DNA from: Oxytricha trifallax | Taxonomy: Eukaryota > Ciliophora > Spirotrichea > Sporadotrichida > Oxytrichidae | Assembly (NCBI GenBank): GCA_000711775.1 | Contig: ARYC01017767.1 | Coordinates: forward strand, 1 to 64,000 | DNA length: 64,000 nt | Direction of reading: 5' to 3' | In this document: positions 49,124 through 64,000 of the stretch, one piece after another | Layout of the letters: the number at the start of each line of letters is the position of its first letter | How positions within the stretch are numbered: the first letter of the stretch is position 1 | Notes under the pieces: generated by a model | Told to the model about the DNA's origin: nothing | The model's input: only the letters and a program-made list of their open reading frames with translations | The model's database searches: none | Translations under genes and position numbers: made by a program

Positions 49124-50028
49124 ATTCTTTTTCCTCCTTCCAATGCGTTAAATGAATTTTTTATTGCACTCTCCCAATACCTAAGCATATAATTACCCAT
49201 TTCATGAAAAATGAATCTTAATAGTAAATCATTTCAATTCTTATCATCTTGTATTAAAATTTCTAGATGTTTTTACAACTTATTCGTTACAAAAGTGATT
49301 ATATTTTGTCAATGATGATATGTGTTTCTCATCAATGGTAAATATTTTAAGCTCAAAACCATAAAGAAAATTAAATTCTAATTATAGCATGAATATATTC
49401 GAAAAAGGGAAATTAATTAAAATTAAATCAAACTAGTAGCAGTTACATTCAAAAACCATATCAATATTATACTTGCTCCATACAGAATTCAAAATCAATT
49501 GGACTTTACTATTGAGGTACAGCTCTATCGCTACCCAGTGAGATAAATAGAAGGTAATTTTATGGGTGATGTTTATTTTATTTTTATGATAAAATTACCT
49601 TCTATTTATCTCACTGGGTAGCGATAGAGCTGTACCTCAATAGTAAAGTCCAATTGATTTTGAATTCTGTATGGAGCAAGTATAATATTGATATGGTTTT
49701 TGAATGTAACTGCTACTAGTTTGATTTAATTTTAATTAATTTCCCTTTTTCGAATATATTCATGCTATAATTAGAATTTAATTTTCTTTATGGTTTTGAG
49801 CTTAAAATATTTACCATTGATGAGAAACACATATCAACATTGACAAAATATAATCACTTTTGTAACGAATAAGTTGTAAAAACATCTAGAAATTTTAAAA
49901 CAAGATGATAAGAATTGAAATTATTTACTATTAAGATTCGTTTTTAATGAAATGGGTAATTATATGCTTAGGTATTAGGAGAGTGCAATAAAAAATTCAT
50001 TTAAAGCATTGGAAGGAGGAATAAGAAT
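49124..50028. repeat. 905-bp near-perfect palindrome (two 440-bp arms)
   Basis: Left arm 49124-49563 and right arm 49589-50028 are reverse complements in exact register (both ends and centre sum to the same value), with a 25-bp spacer. A few substitutions were noticed and no indel. The inner part (about 49383-49770) resembles family-1 elements (GAATTC, TTTACTATTG, GGGAAATTAATT), while the outer about 260 bp per arm is not found in the other copies. No direct repeat seen at the outer ends. Confidence 0.9.
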
Positions 50029-50039
50029 TATGGGTCTTG

Positions 50040-51980
50040 GTCAGAAAATTTAATTCATGATATAGGTATATAAAAAATGATTATTTTTTAATTAATGATT
50101 ATTTTTTAATTAAGATTCAAACAATTAGTTTATTTATTAAATATTAGGAAGCAAATTCAACTTCATAATTATTAATTATAATTTTATTTTGCTTAAATAG
50201 TTTATTAATATTCATTTAGAATATTTTTGGTATATAAGTATATATTATAACTATTAAGGAACTATATTTTTTGTTTCTAATTTTATTTGGATTCTATAAA
50301 AATATATTATTATCATTAAAATTAAGCAATAATTTAGATTTAATTATGAACTTTTATACAAATTTATTCAGAAAATTTTATTATTAAAAACCCTAAATCT
50401 TTTGTAATTTTAATGAAGCTTTAAATAATGTGAAATTACAATGAATTAAACATAATTATGAATAATATTATAGGGATTAAGTTATAATTTTCCTAAAATT
50501 TAAAATTTATTATGCTAATTTTGGAAATTTAAGTTTTTATATATAATTTTTAAAAAATTAGTTTGGATTATTTCATTAAAAAATTCGATGAAAGGAAAGA
50601 TATTGATAAAAAGGAATTGATTTAATATATTCAAGACAAATTTACTTATTTTGATTCTAAATTAATTTAATTATATAGCTTTAGTATCAAACTGTCTTTA
50701 AATTTTTTTATAACTCAATATAAAAATGAATCATTTCTTTCAAAAAAGGTGGAAATGCAGTAAAAAAACAAAATAAAATCATTGAAAATGGGTATATAAA
50801 GTAAAAATTGTAAATTCATCATGATAATTATTGATTTTTATAATGGTTATTGAAAAATTACTTTTTATATAAATGAATTTGAAAGATTTTCAAGTTATTC
50901 ACTAAAATTCAATAGTTTATGAATAATTAAAGCATTTTCATAATAAATTAAAATCGTAATATATATTACAGAAGAATAAAAGAGTTTAATGGTCTATTTG
51001 ACAAATAAATTTATTAATTACAAATAATATTTCAAATTTTTTAGATTAAATTAATATTCATTAAGACACAATATTAATTATCTTTATTTAAAATTAAGAA
51101 TAATAAAGACGATATAAATTTTTATTATCATTTAAAAATAACATCTTTAAAATTTATAATTTTATAATTTTATTAATTATTTATTTAAAGTTATTTTTCA
51201 AGATATTAGAATTTTATTTAATTTGCAAATGCAATAGAGAGTAAAAATTAAAAACTAAATTTCATAAAAATATTCTATCAATAAAAATATTTAACTGATT
51301 GATTATTACGTTTTTATTATACTATTTATGAAAAACATATAATTATTTGAAATTTTAAGCATTTTAAGATAATTTAACGATATAATTACAAAATAAATGC
51401 TAAAGAAATAGGTTATGATTATTTACTAAGATCTGAATCCAAATATTAAAATAAATGTTTATTTTAATAGATTTCATACTATTAAAATAATTTTATTCAA
51501 ATGAGATCATTGATTGACTTAATTGTATTGTTTAAAATTACTAAATCTAATAAATTATATAAGATTTTATTATTTATTATTATTTTATTTATTAAAGATA
51601 AGTTGTCAATTTGATTATATGAAGTAAGAAATAATAACTTTATGAGAAAAAAAGAGTTAGTTTTGAAGTGTTAATTTTAAAATATTAAAATGCTTAATGT
51701 ATAAATATGGTCTTTAAAAGAAATATAATTTATATTTTGATTTTTTTGTTGTTGCTATCAACATCAGTTTAATATTTTTAAGATTATTTTCTTTAAATAA
51801 AAGAAATAGCTAATTTTAAAAATTAAAACTTAATTTTGAAAAATATCTATGATTTTATATCATTAAAATGTAATAATTAATTTTTCTCCCACCTCCCTAC
51901 ATTAAAAATAAATTTTGACTAACGATATTTAAACATAATGTGAAAAAAACTATTATATATTTATAAATTAGGGTTTTAAT
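50040..51980. other. Long AT-rich non-coding stretch
   Basis: Nothing recognised on either strand. Confidence 0.4.
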
Positions 51981-51984
51981 TACA

Positions 51985-54196
51985 TGTCTTGGTCCTCTAC
52001 TAAAATATGCAGGAAGCCTAGGGATTAAGATTATCAATATGAATTTAGAATCTTATTAAGTCTAAATTTGTAGGTTTATTCAGTAAATTTTATTATGGAT
52101 TTTGAATTTTACAAATATTTTATTGTACTTGCTAAATTTACAGTGTAAAGTGTCTCTCCTTTTATGCCACATTCATATTTTTCATTTGAATTTCTGTACT
52201 GTACAATAAAAAATAGATAAAACAATATGTTGAAAAAAATAAGAATGCATCTACTTAATCTATATAATTAATCTATTAATCAAAATTTACTGAATTAGTA
52301 TTATTTTAAAGAGGTCTAATGTTGCAATACTTATTAAGCCTTTCCAAATATTGTTAGTTTTCCCTCATCAAATTCTTATGAAGGAAAACTTTCACATATT
52401 TAATCTTCGTAGACCTCCTTAGAGTGAATTTAGTTTGAATTTATTTTATTCAAAGGAGATAATTCTTTTTTTGTTTAATTACTCGAACTTTAAATTTTAT
52501 CATGGCTTATTTCTAAAATATTCTATATTAAAATTAGAATAAAGTAATAAGTAATTTCATAATCTTTGTCTATATTTTTAAGTGAATTGCTTATAATATT
52601 ATCATCTTTATTATGAAATAATATTTATATTTAAAAGTTCAGTTTAATTATAAAACAAAAATTAAAACTGGTAAATTAAAAAGCTCTCCAATATTTTAAA
52701 GCCCTTAAATCATTAATAGTTTTATTATTTTTTTATGAAAGAAGTACAATTTAAATTAATATAATAAGGGCAAATTTATTTTAAATATAATACATTGTTT
52801 AGTTTTTATAAATCAATTCTTCAATAAATAATCTAAACTTTTTATAAAAATATTTTCAAAATAAATTAGACCAACAGTAAATATTATAAATACAAAACAT
52901 ATTATTATAAATGAGTTTAAATTATTCTCTATTTAATGATTATTTTCATTTTTTTGAGTATTTTTATGATCTGCAGCCTTTTTAGAATTATTTTTTCTTT
53001 TTATTGAATTATTTCTAACCTTTGATGAACTTTTTGAAAAATCCACCTTTCTTACACATAGAATCTTAATCAAATTTATTTAAGTCATTATAAATTTAGT
53101 AAATTATTATGAATTATAATTATATACAAGTTTTAAAATATAACGTATGAATCTTGGCATTTTGGGAGATAATTTCATTAATCAAATATGTATTAAGGGA
53201 ACAAATAATTTAAAATTAATTTATATTAAGATTTGTACATCGTTGCAAGTTTTCAATTTTTCTTCATGCATTAGATTGCTTGAATGGCTTTGTTAAATCC
53301 AAACCCCAAATCCCTTAATTCAAGAATTAATTACCAAAAGAAGTTTAGGTCTTGAGATTTATTATTTCTAATTCAATTATTAATCTAAATTTAAATGGGA
53401 TCATGGAATATGTAATTTATTCATATTTAATGCAAAAAGAAATTTATTATGTACGATATTTTCTTTAATTTATAAAAATTTGTTCTACTTATCAAATTTA
53501 TATATTTCTTTTTTTATTTTTTTAAGCTCTGCAATTTTTAAGCTAATTTGCATAATTTTTAGTTCGAATTTTTTGATTCAGTTTTTTTCATTTTATGTGC
53601 ATTTAGTATTTCCCCTTTTATAATAAAAAACACATTATAATATAATTTTGCTTTAATATATTATTTTATTTGTTTAAGCCCTTAATCTAATAAACATTTG
53701 TGACAATTAATAATATTAAATATAAAATGACAACAAGAATCTAGCAAAAGAATCATGATATTTTTTAGAAATTTAGGCAAGTCTATATAATATAATATCT
53801 TCCCCCCTCCAATAAATTATCTAATCTTGCTATAATTCAGATTGATTTACATTTAAGAAAAATATTAACCTAAAATACAAATACTCATGTCTTGAGGGGC
53901 TGTGTAATAAATTTAGTTATCATGGAGCAATCATAAAATTGTTTGTAATTTAGATATTATATGAATATATAATTAAAGACATTCTTAGCTGTGAAATAAA
54001 TTATTATAATAAGAAATTTACTTTTAGGTCTTGAAAATATCAAATTATTTAAAATTTGAAGAACACGATATTGACAATTTTTTTTATAAATAGAATCTTC
54101 CTGATTCAATGCATAATGTGAGGGAGAAAGTTTCCTGTACTGATTTATGATAAAAATATTTTTAGGGAAGCTTGAAATGGAATTTAACACAGACAC
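51985..54196 (-). CDS. Interrupted gene with UBA-like stretch and basic region
   Basis: Possible start at 54196 (MSVLNSISSFPKNIF), continuing YRKLSPSHYALNQEDSIYKK. Block 53600-53500 is Lys-rich and helical. Block 53340-53245 reads LRDLGFGFNKAIQAIQCMKK, which has the LxxLGF...A..AI pattern of a ubiquitin-associated domain, though short. Block 53045-52965 is basic and Ser-rich (VRKVDFSKSSSKVRNNSIKR). Block 52470-52330 is acidic (KEVYEDQICESFPSQEFDEG). Block 52215-52150 reads STEIQMKNMNVAQKERHFTL. All are on the minus strand. Whether they form one gene is inferred from order and strand only. Confidence 0.4.
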
Positions 54197-54439
54197 TTAT
54201 AATCATTTATTATATATTGGTTTATTTTTATTAGTAATAAATTTTTTTCAAAATTTATAAATGGTTATCATGATAGCATATAATTCAATTTTATTGAATT
54301 ATTAGCTAATTTTATCATAATTTAGTTATGCTTACATTATCAAATATCAAATGAATACTTAACTATTTAATGTAAAATAATATGCGTAACAAAATCCTTT
54401 TCAATTATTTTCTTGTAAACTAATAGTTCTATAGGAATT

Positions 54440-58840
<4,401 letters not shown>

Positions 58841-58849
58841 TAATTATTT

Positions 58850-60280
58850 ACATATCAAATATTTTTAAATAATTTATTTCAAGGGAACTTTTCATTATAA
58901 TAATAATAATATAATTTTCAATCTAAGCTATGCAAATTAAAAGAAAATCTTTATTGATTAAACAAATATTTTTTTTTAAAAATGATTATAATAAGATGAT
59001 AATTAATTTAATTATGGGCAAGTGTAGAATAGTATTTGATAATCTAAGTTAAAGTAGAATTAAAGGTTTATACAATAATAAATATAGATTAAATAAGTAA
59101 GAGTAAAATAATTTTATTTCAAAACAATTAACGAACGATTAATAAAAAAATCAATTTCTTTTCATAATTACAGATTAAACTAAACATAATTTTCACAAAT
59201 ATTTTTATAAAATAAAAAAAGTTAAATGATATCAAGAATTATTATAACACATTTGTCTATTATTTGAATTTAATGCTATTTATAGTCTAAAATAAAATAT
59301 TAGCATTTAGAATAAAGATATAATGAATTAAAATAAACTATTTATAATATTTTTATTATCAAGATTTACATAAAATTATATAAAAAGTAAAATCTAAAGG
59401 AATATCCTCTTTATTATATTAAATTTTAATATAAAACCAAACTTTCTAATTTATAAATATACTGTCATATGTCCTATTGAAAACTCATGAACATTAAAAT
59501 ATTTGTATTCGACTTTCATAATGCTTATAGAGGGAATATTTGATTGAATTACCAAAGAAAAAGTTAAAAAGGTAAATATTATGAATTATTTTACAATTTT
59601 TGAATAAATTGAAGTTATCGATTTCTTATTTTATATATTTTAACTTATAGTGACAAATAATAAGTTAATTTAATAACCTTATCAAAATATTTTCTTTAAA
59701 ATAATTGATCGTTAACATAAACAACTTATTTAGTTAATACATTTTAAGGATTTTGAACTTTTTTGAATTATTTATGATTTTAGTATTATTTTTAATTTTA
59801 TTTCGAATAAATTCGTTTAAAAATCCTCTAAGGATAGTTTGTATAATTATAATTTTGACAAAATTATTAAACAATTGATAGTTTCTTTTACTTTTTTAAT
59901 AGAAATTTCAGTTTGTTTGAAGAAAATTTTTTGAAAGTTTACGAAATGAAATTTTAAAATTAGATAGATAGAAATAGTGATTGATTTCAATTATAATATT
60001 ACTGAAATTCTATTCAGTTAGCTTTAAATTTTTTGAAACTAGCAAACAAATAATTTTTCAAAATCAAGTAATCTGCAATATCATGAATAGTAAAACAAAA
60101 ATTATAATAAAAGTTATAAAATTTTTAATAAATCTTATTGTATAATTATTGATTCCAATTTAATTTATTTTATATAATAGTTTGTTCTTTTAAAATTAAT
60201 TCATTTATTCATTATTAAACTTAGAAATGTTTAGATTATAAGTTAATACATTGATATTTAATAATAAGCTCTTCATTGTA
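58850..60280. other. AT-rich non-coding stretch
   Basis: Nothing recognised between the kinase D start and member G. Confidence 0.4.
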
Positions 60281-60289
60281 CAATTCTTT

Positions 60290-62390
60290 TCGAATGAGTT
60301 GTATTATTAGAACTCATCCAATTAAATTTCCTATCATCTAAAAATATTTCTATATTTGTCATCTGAATCACATCCTTGAAGTCAACTTCTAAAGGGATCT
60401 CAAAGTCTTATTCAGATTATTAAAAATTAATAATTTATAAAATTGAAAAGATATATCTTTTAATTTTGATTAGATTTATTTAATTAAATTATTAGGTTTT
60501 TTAAAGATCAGATGGGCTATTGAATTATTGCAAATCTTTTTCAGAAATAAATTAATGAGATTCACTCTACAAATTTATTTTTATATCTTCTGTGACTCTC
60601 ATTTTTTACATGCTAGAGTTTTAATATAACTAAGTTATAATACATTTTAAATTTAATTTACTTAGTAATATTGAAAGGTAAATAAGTAATATATCATTTT
60701 TTTAAATATTTTTATCTAATTTCAATTCTTATAATCATTGTATACATTAAAAAATATTTGTAATTTAAATGAAATCAAATCATGACATATTTACTCTACA
60801 AATATAATATATATATTATTTTGATATTTATTATTTAATTGTTTCTGTAATAGTTATTATTCAAATGAATCCTCACATCATTTTGCTCTAATTTATATTA
60901 AATATCTATAAATCAATAGTTTTTTTAATATTAAATTAAAAACCATATTCTAATTCTTTCTCATTTATTATTTTCAAATTTTTTTAATTAAATTTCTACT
61001 CAAAAAAATATGCATCATCTTTAAATTCCTCACTCAAATAATAAAGTCAAATCTTTAATTAATTATTAAATATTTTTATTATTTAATAATAGATAGTATT
61101 AATAACTATAAAATTTTGTAATTAAATTAATAAATATTTTATTATTATATTTTTATAATATAATCAATAATTCAAATGATAAATTGGGAAAAGACAAAAC
61201 AAATACTTATATTATATATGAATAATAAATGACTGATTGATAAAATTATATATGAAATATCTATTAATTTAAATATGAACTCATATCAATATACTTGCTG
61301 TTTATATAGTATTTTTAATGAGCTAATTTATAGAACATATTATCTCGATGTTATTTAAATCCTTATTTTTTCTCAAGCAATTAGGTTTCATCTATAATTT
61401 AATGAGGATTATATATGCTATTAAAATGAGGTTTCTATAACATATTTTACTACAACAATAAATTATACATAAAAATATAGACAAATTTCAATTAATATTT
61501 ATATAAAATAATTACTAGTTTTATTCTTAATTCTGGAATTCATTAAAAAGGATAACATTTATATTTTAAATATATTAAATTTTTTATATAAAAACATTCA
61601 ATCAAATAAATTCAACAATTATTTTTAATAATGAATAAATTATAATTAATTTATTTATAAATATTACATCCTCAATCATTGACTGATTTAATTACATCAT
61701 CAATTTAAGAAAGAAGTGATTCATTGATAACTGTCAAATCAGCATTATTGTATTTTTCCTATTCATAAACTGAAACTTTATTAAAAAATTTAAATAAAAA
61801 AATAAGCTAAATTAGCATGATATGGAGTTATGTTTTTAAAAACTTTTATTAGATGTAAGAGATATAAAATGCTATTTTATTTTTAACCGAGCATATCAAG
61901 GTGTAAATTAAATTCAACATTAATCTATTATTAAATATATATTTTAGGGAAAAAATTGGTCATTTACTATAAATATGACTTCATGAATAAAATAGAAGAA
62001 TATTCTAAAATTATGCTTTGCATTAAATTCTCTAATTTATCATCAAGTTTATTTATACTTTGAGTTCAAAGAATGTTTAGAAATTATATCTGCTATAATT
62101 TATAATTATTAGTCTAAATTTCCAAAAATAATTCTATCACATCATTAAGCTTTCTGCTTCTCTGTATTTTTAATAAATTTATTAGATTATTAAGATTTTT
62201 AAATGTTTCTATATTTACATTTATATTATAATTAACAGTATCTAATGAAGCTAGAATGGTCTCATTACTCTAATTATTTCCCAGATTCTCATCTATCTTC
62301 ATCGATTAGAGCTGAGTTTGAATGTTTTTAAGTAAAGCAAGTTCTTCGAGAGACAGTTTTGCAAAAGTAAGGTTATTTTACATAAATTAT
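60290..62390 (-). CDS. Family E/F/G protein, member G, interrupted
   Basis: Block 60420-60290 reads FEIPLEVDFKDVIQMTNIEI followed by FLDDRKFNWMSSN, the counterpart of IPCEIDFKDAIQMTNIQNFF in E and F but with no insert at either IES position. Upstream blocks on the same strand are 61055-61005 (LYYLSEEFKDDAYFFE), 61745-61680 (NNADLTVINESLLSQIDDVI) and 62370-62220 (AKLSLEELALLKNIQTQLQS, helical and probably coiled-coil). The 62.2-62.4 kb block may be a separate gene, since a TGA follows near 62140 in its frame. Function unknown. Confidence 0.5.
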
Positions 62391-62678
62391 TTTTATGCCT
62401 AACTATAATAAAAAGTTTAAATAGTAATCATGTTTGGTAACATATAGAGTAGAAATACATTAAATTTGGGAAATATTATCAAGAATATATCACTAAAGTT
62501 TTCATAATATATTTTATACTTTTTATAATTAAGCTTGTATATATACAATTTTTCAAAAATATAAATATTAATTACATACTCTTAGCAACATACTAGATTC
62601 TATAAGAAAAATTATTTAATAAATAAAGTGGAATAAAAATATGTCAAGTTAGCTGACTAATTGTATCTAAAAATAATA

Positions 62679-63082
62679 TTGTAGAAATAAATTTGATTTT
62701 GAAAAAAAATTTATTCAAATTAATAACAAAATATGCAAAATTTTGACAGTTTAATTTGTCCAAACCTTGACAAGATTGTACTTGCTAGATAGGAAATTCG
62801 AAATCAGCTTGACTTTCCATTAAAAGTACTATTTCATCGGATCATAGAGCAGAATAAATAGAAACTAATTTGAACATCAAAATCATGTAAGCAAATAAAC
62901 CTAAATTGAGTTCGATTTATCTAGATCTTCTGATCCAATAAAATATAACTTCTAAAATTAAAGTCAATCTGATTTATAAATTCTCAATCGAACAAAAACC
63001 AAAATGTCAAGGTTTGGACAAAATCAAATGTCACGATATTTAATTTAATTAGTTTTTTACAAATTTAAATTTATTCCTTCAA
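62679..63082. mobile_element. Family-1 palindromic element, copy 4, diverged (404 bp)
   Basis: Starts TTGTAGAAATAAATTTGA, ends ATTCCTTCAA, with TA on both sides (62677-62678, 63083-63084). Arms keep TTGTCCAAACCTTGACAA and GAAATTCGAAATCAGCTTGA but with many substitutions, so the oldest copy here. Confidence 0.75.
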
Positions 63083-63255
63083 TATTTTAATATTGCTTAT
63101 TATAATTATAAGATAATTGAATTAAACATCAAATAGCATGTGCTGTTTAAATTATTAAACAACTTAAACGCAAATAATTAGGTTAATATATTTATATATA
63201 TATATATATATATATACATAAAATTCAATCTCACAGATTTAAAAGAATTCTTACA

Positions 63256-63441
63256 ATGGTATTTAAAGCATTTTATCATACTTTCTCCACCGGGTTAAGA
63301 ATAAGAAATATTAAAATAAAAAGAATTACAGCAGCAAAACGTGAATTGTTTATTTATGATTTTAGGTTTGATTTATTAAGGATTTTAATTTATACCACAT
63401 TTTGTGTAGGAATTGCTCGCTATGTGATTTGCATTGATTAA
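63256..63441 (+). CDS. Short open frame, doubtful gene
   Basis: 61 codons from ATG at 63256 to TAA (Gln in this code) at 63439-63441; as the frame uses no internal TAA/TAG/TGA it is at least compositionally unusual. It is basic (RIRNIKIKRITAAKRE) with a hydrophobic end. No family recognised. It might be an MDS of a gene that continues elsewhere. Confidence 0.2.
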   Translation: MVFKAFYHTFSTGLRIRNIKIKRITAAKRELFIYDFRFDLLRILIYTTFCVGIARYVICID

Positions 63442-63569
63442 ATATAAATAAAGACCAATATTAATTGACATTAAAAACACTGTATTATTTATTTGCATTT
63501 TCGTTTGAACTTCTTTATGACAAATTTTACTAGTATTTTATAAATATTAAAATAGAAAGTTAATAGCTA

Positions 63570-64000
63570 GGTAGGGTACCAATCCTATCTTGGATTTTAT
63601 AAAAAGAGCTTTCAACTTTCTTAAGATCTGAGGGTAGCTAGGTGCTGCTGTGTCGCCGCTTAAAAATCCAGTTGGTGGGGTTCAATCTACCAGTTTTATA
63701 CTATTCGAATGAGCTTGGGTCAGAAGATTTCCTGCATTAGAAAAAATACTTAGTGTGAGATCAGTTTCCTATGGTAAAAAGTAATAGTATGAAGATGGTT
63801 CTCAGCCTTCAAACTAGAGAAGACGCGGTTATACAACCCAATGATAAAGATTTTCCTCCCACACCGGATAAGGGTGCTCAAGCTATCATAAGGAAAGGGC
63901 AGGGACTTCATTCCCAACAGCGATGTGACCGATAAGCGTTTTTCACCAATTCAATCATCAAGTTTACCTCATTTTAGCTCTCTCAGATATCCTTACCTAT
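63570..64000 (+). other. GC-richer block running off the window, probably coding
   Basis: From about 63570 the base composition changes sharply, as in the 23-24 kb block. One plus-strand frame reads QPNDKDFPPTPDKGAQAIIR then KGQGLHSQQRCD with TAA as Gln. Another overlapping frame is also open, so strand and frame are not settled. No family recognised; an incoming mobile element or a larger MDS is possible. Confidence 0.35.

Overview
The window looks like germline (micronuclear) DNA of a spirotrich/hypotrich ciliate of the Oxytricha-Stylonychia kind. Recognisable proteins read through TAA and TAG as glutamine, while TGA ends frames. The DNA is very AT-rich. Genes are cut into short coding blocks by non-coding inserts whose ends carry short direct repeats; removing one repeat plus the insert restores a conserved frame. 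This is the MDS/IES/pointer arrangement. I derived pointers by hand for a protein-kinase gene (TGTTT, ATTTTA, AATAT, AAAAGT, CTAAGAA, AATGTAAA, TATTA) and for two paralogous genes. Pointers are not restricted to TA, which argues against Paramecium. IESs dense inside coding sequence argue against Tetrahymena. No rRNA, tRNA, CRISPR or internal telomere repeats were seen. All gene limits below are spans over interrupted genes, not continuous frames.

Layout. 1-1.5 kb: a branched-chain aminotransferase (minus), cut by the window edge, with Arg where the PLP-binding Lys is expected. 1.95-7.3 kb: a large polytopic membrane protein with a Q/N/S-rich tail (plus). 8.7-12.7 kb: protein-kinase coding blocks (plus), with two N-lobes but one C-lobe, then further blocks to 15.4 kb. 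16.09-18.24 kb: a 2.15-kb transposon-like element with 320-bp terminal inverted repeats, a 7-8 bp target duplication and a frameshifted viral-type (SF3-like) helicase gene. 21.3-22.9, 25.5-29.2 and 60.3-62.4 kb: members of an unnamed paralogous family (E, F, G) that differ in IES content at the same protein positions. 23.0-24.4 kb: a GC-richer frameshifted coding block. 29.6-30.8 kb: a small membrane protein (minus). 31.8-38.3, 43.9-48.8 and about 54.4-58.8 kb: three minus-strand kinases (B, C, D) with an N-terminal PH-like region; B and C share a tail motif. 52.0-54.2 kb: a minus-strand gene with a UBA-like stretch. 63.6-64.0 kb: a GC-richer block running off the window.

Mobile DNA. There are two families of palindromic non-autonomous elements. 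Family 1 is about 404-417 bp with TA duplications: four copies, plus a related core inside a 905-bp near-perfect palindrome. Family 2 is about 433-441 bp, has two copies with 8-bp duplications, and starts GGATACCCCC. Two further inverted-repeat elements lie at 13.5 and 20.05 kb. Several copies sit inside IES-type DNA within genes, so they would be removed during macronuclear development. The genes do not form a pathway; the main theme is local amplification of PH-kinase and E/F/G-type genes in IES-rich germline DNA.
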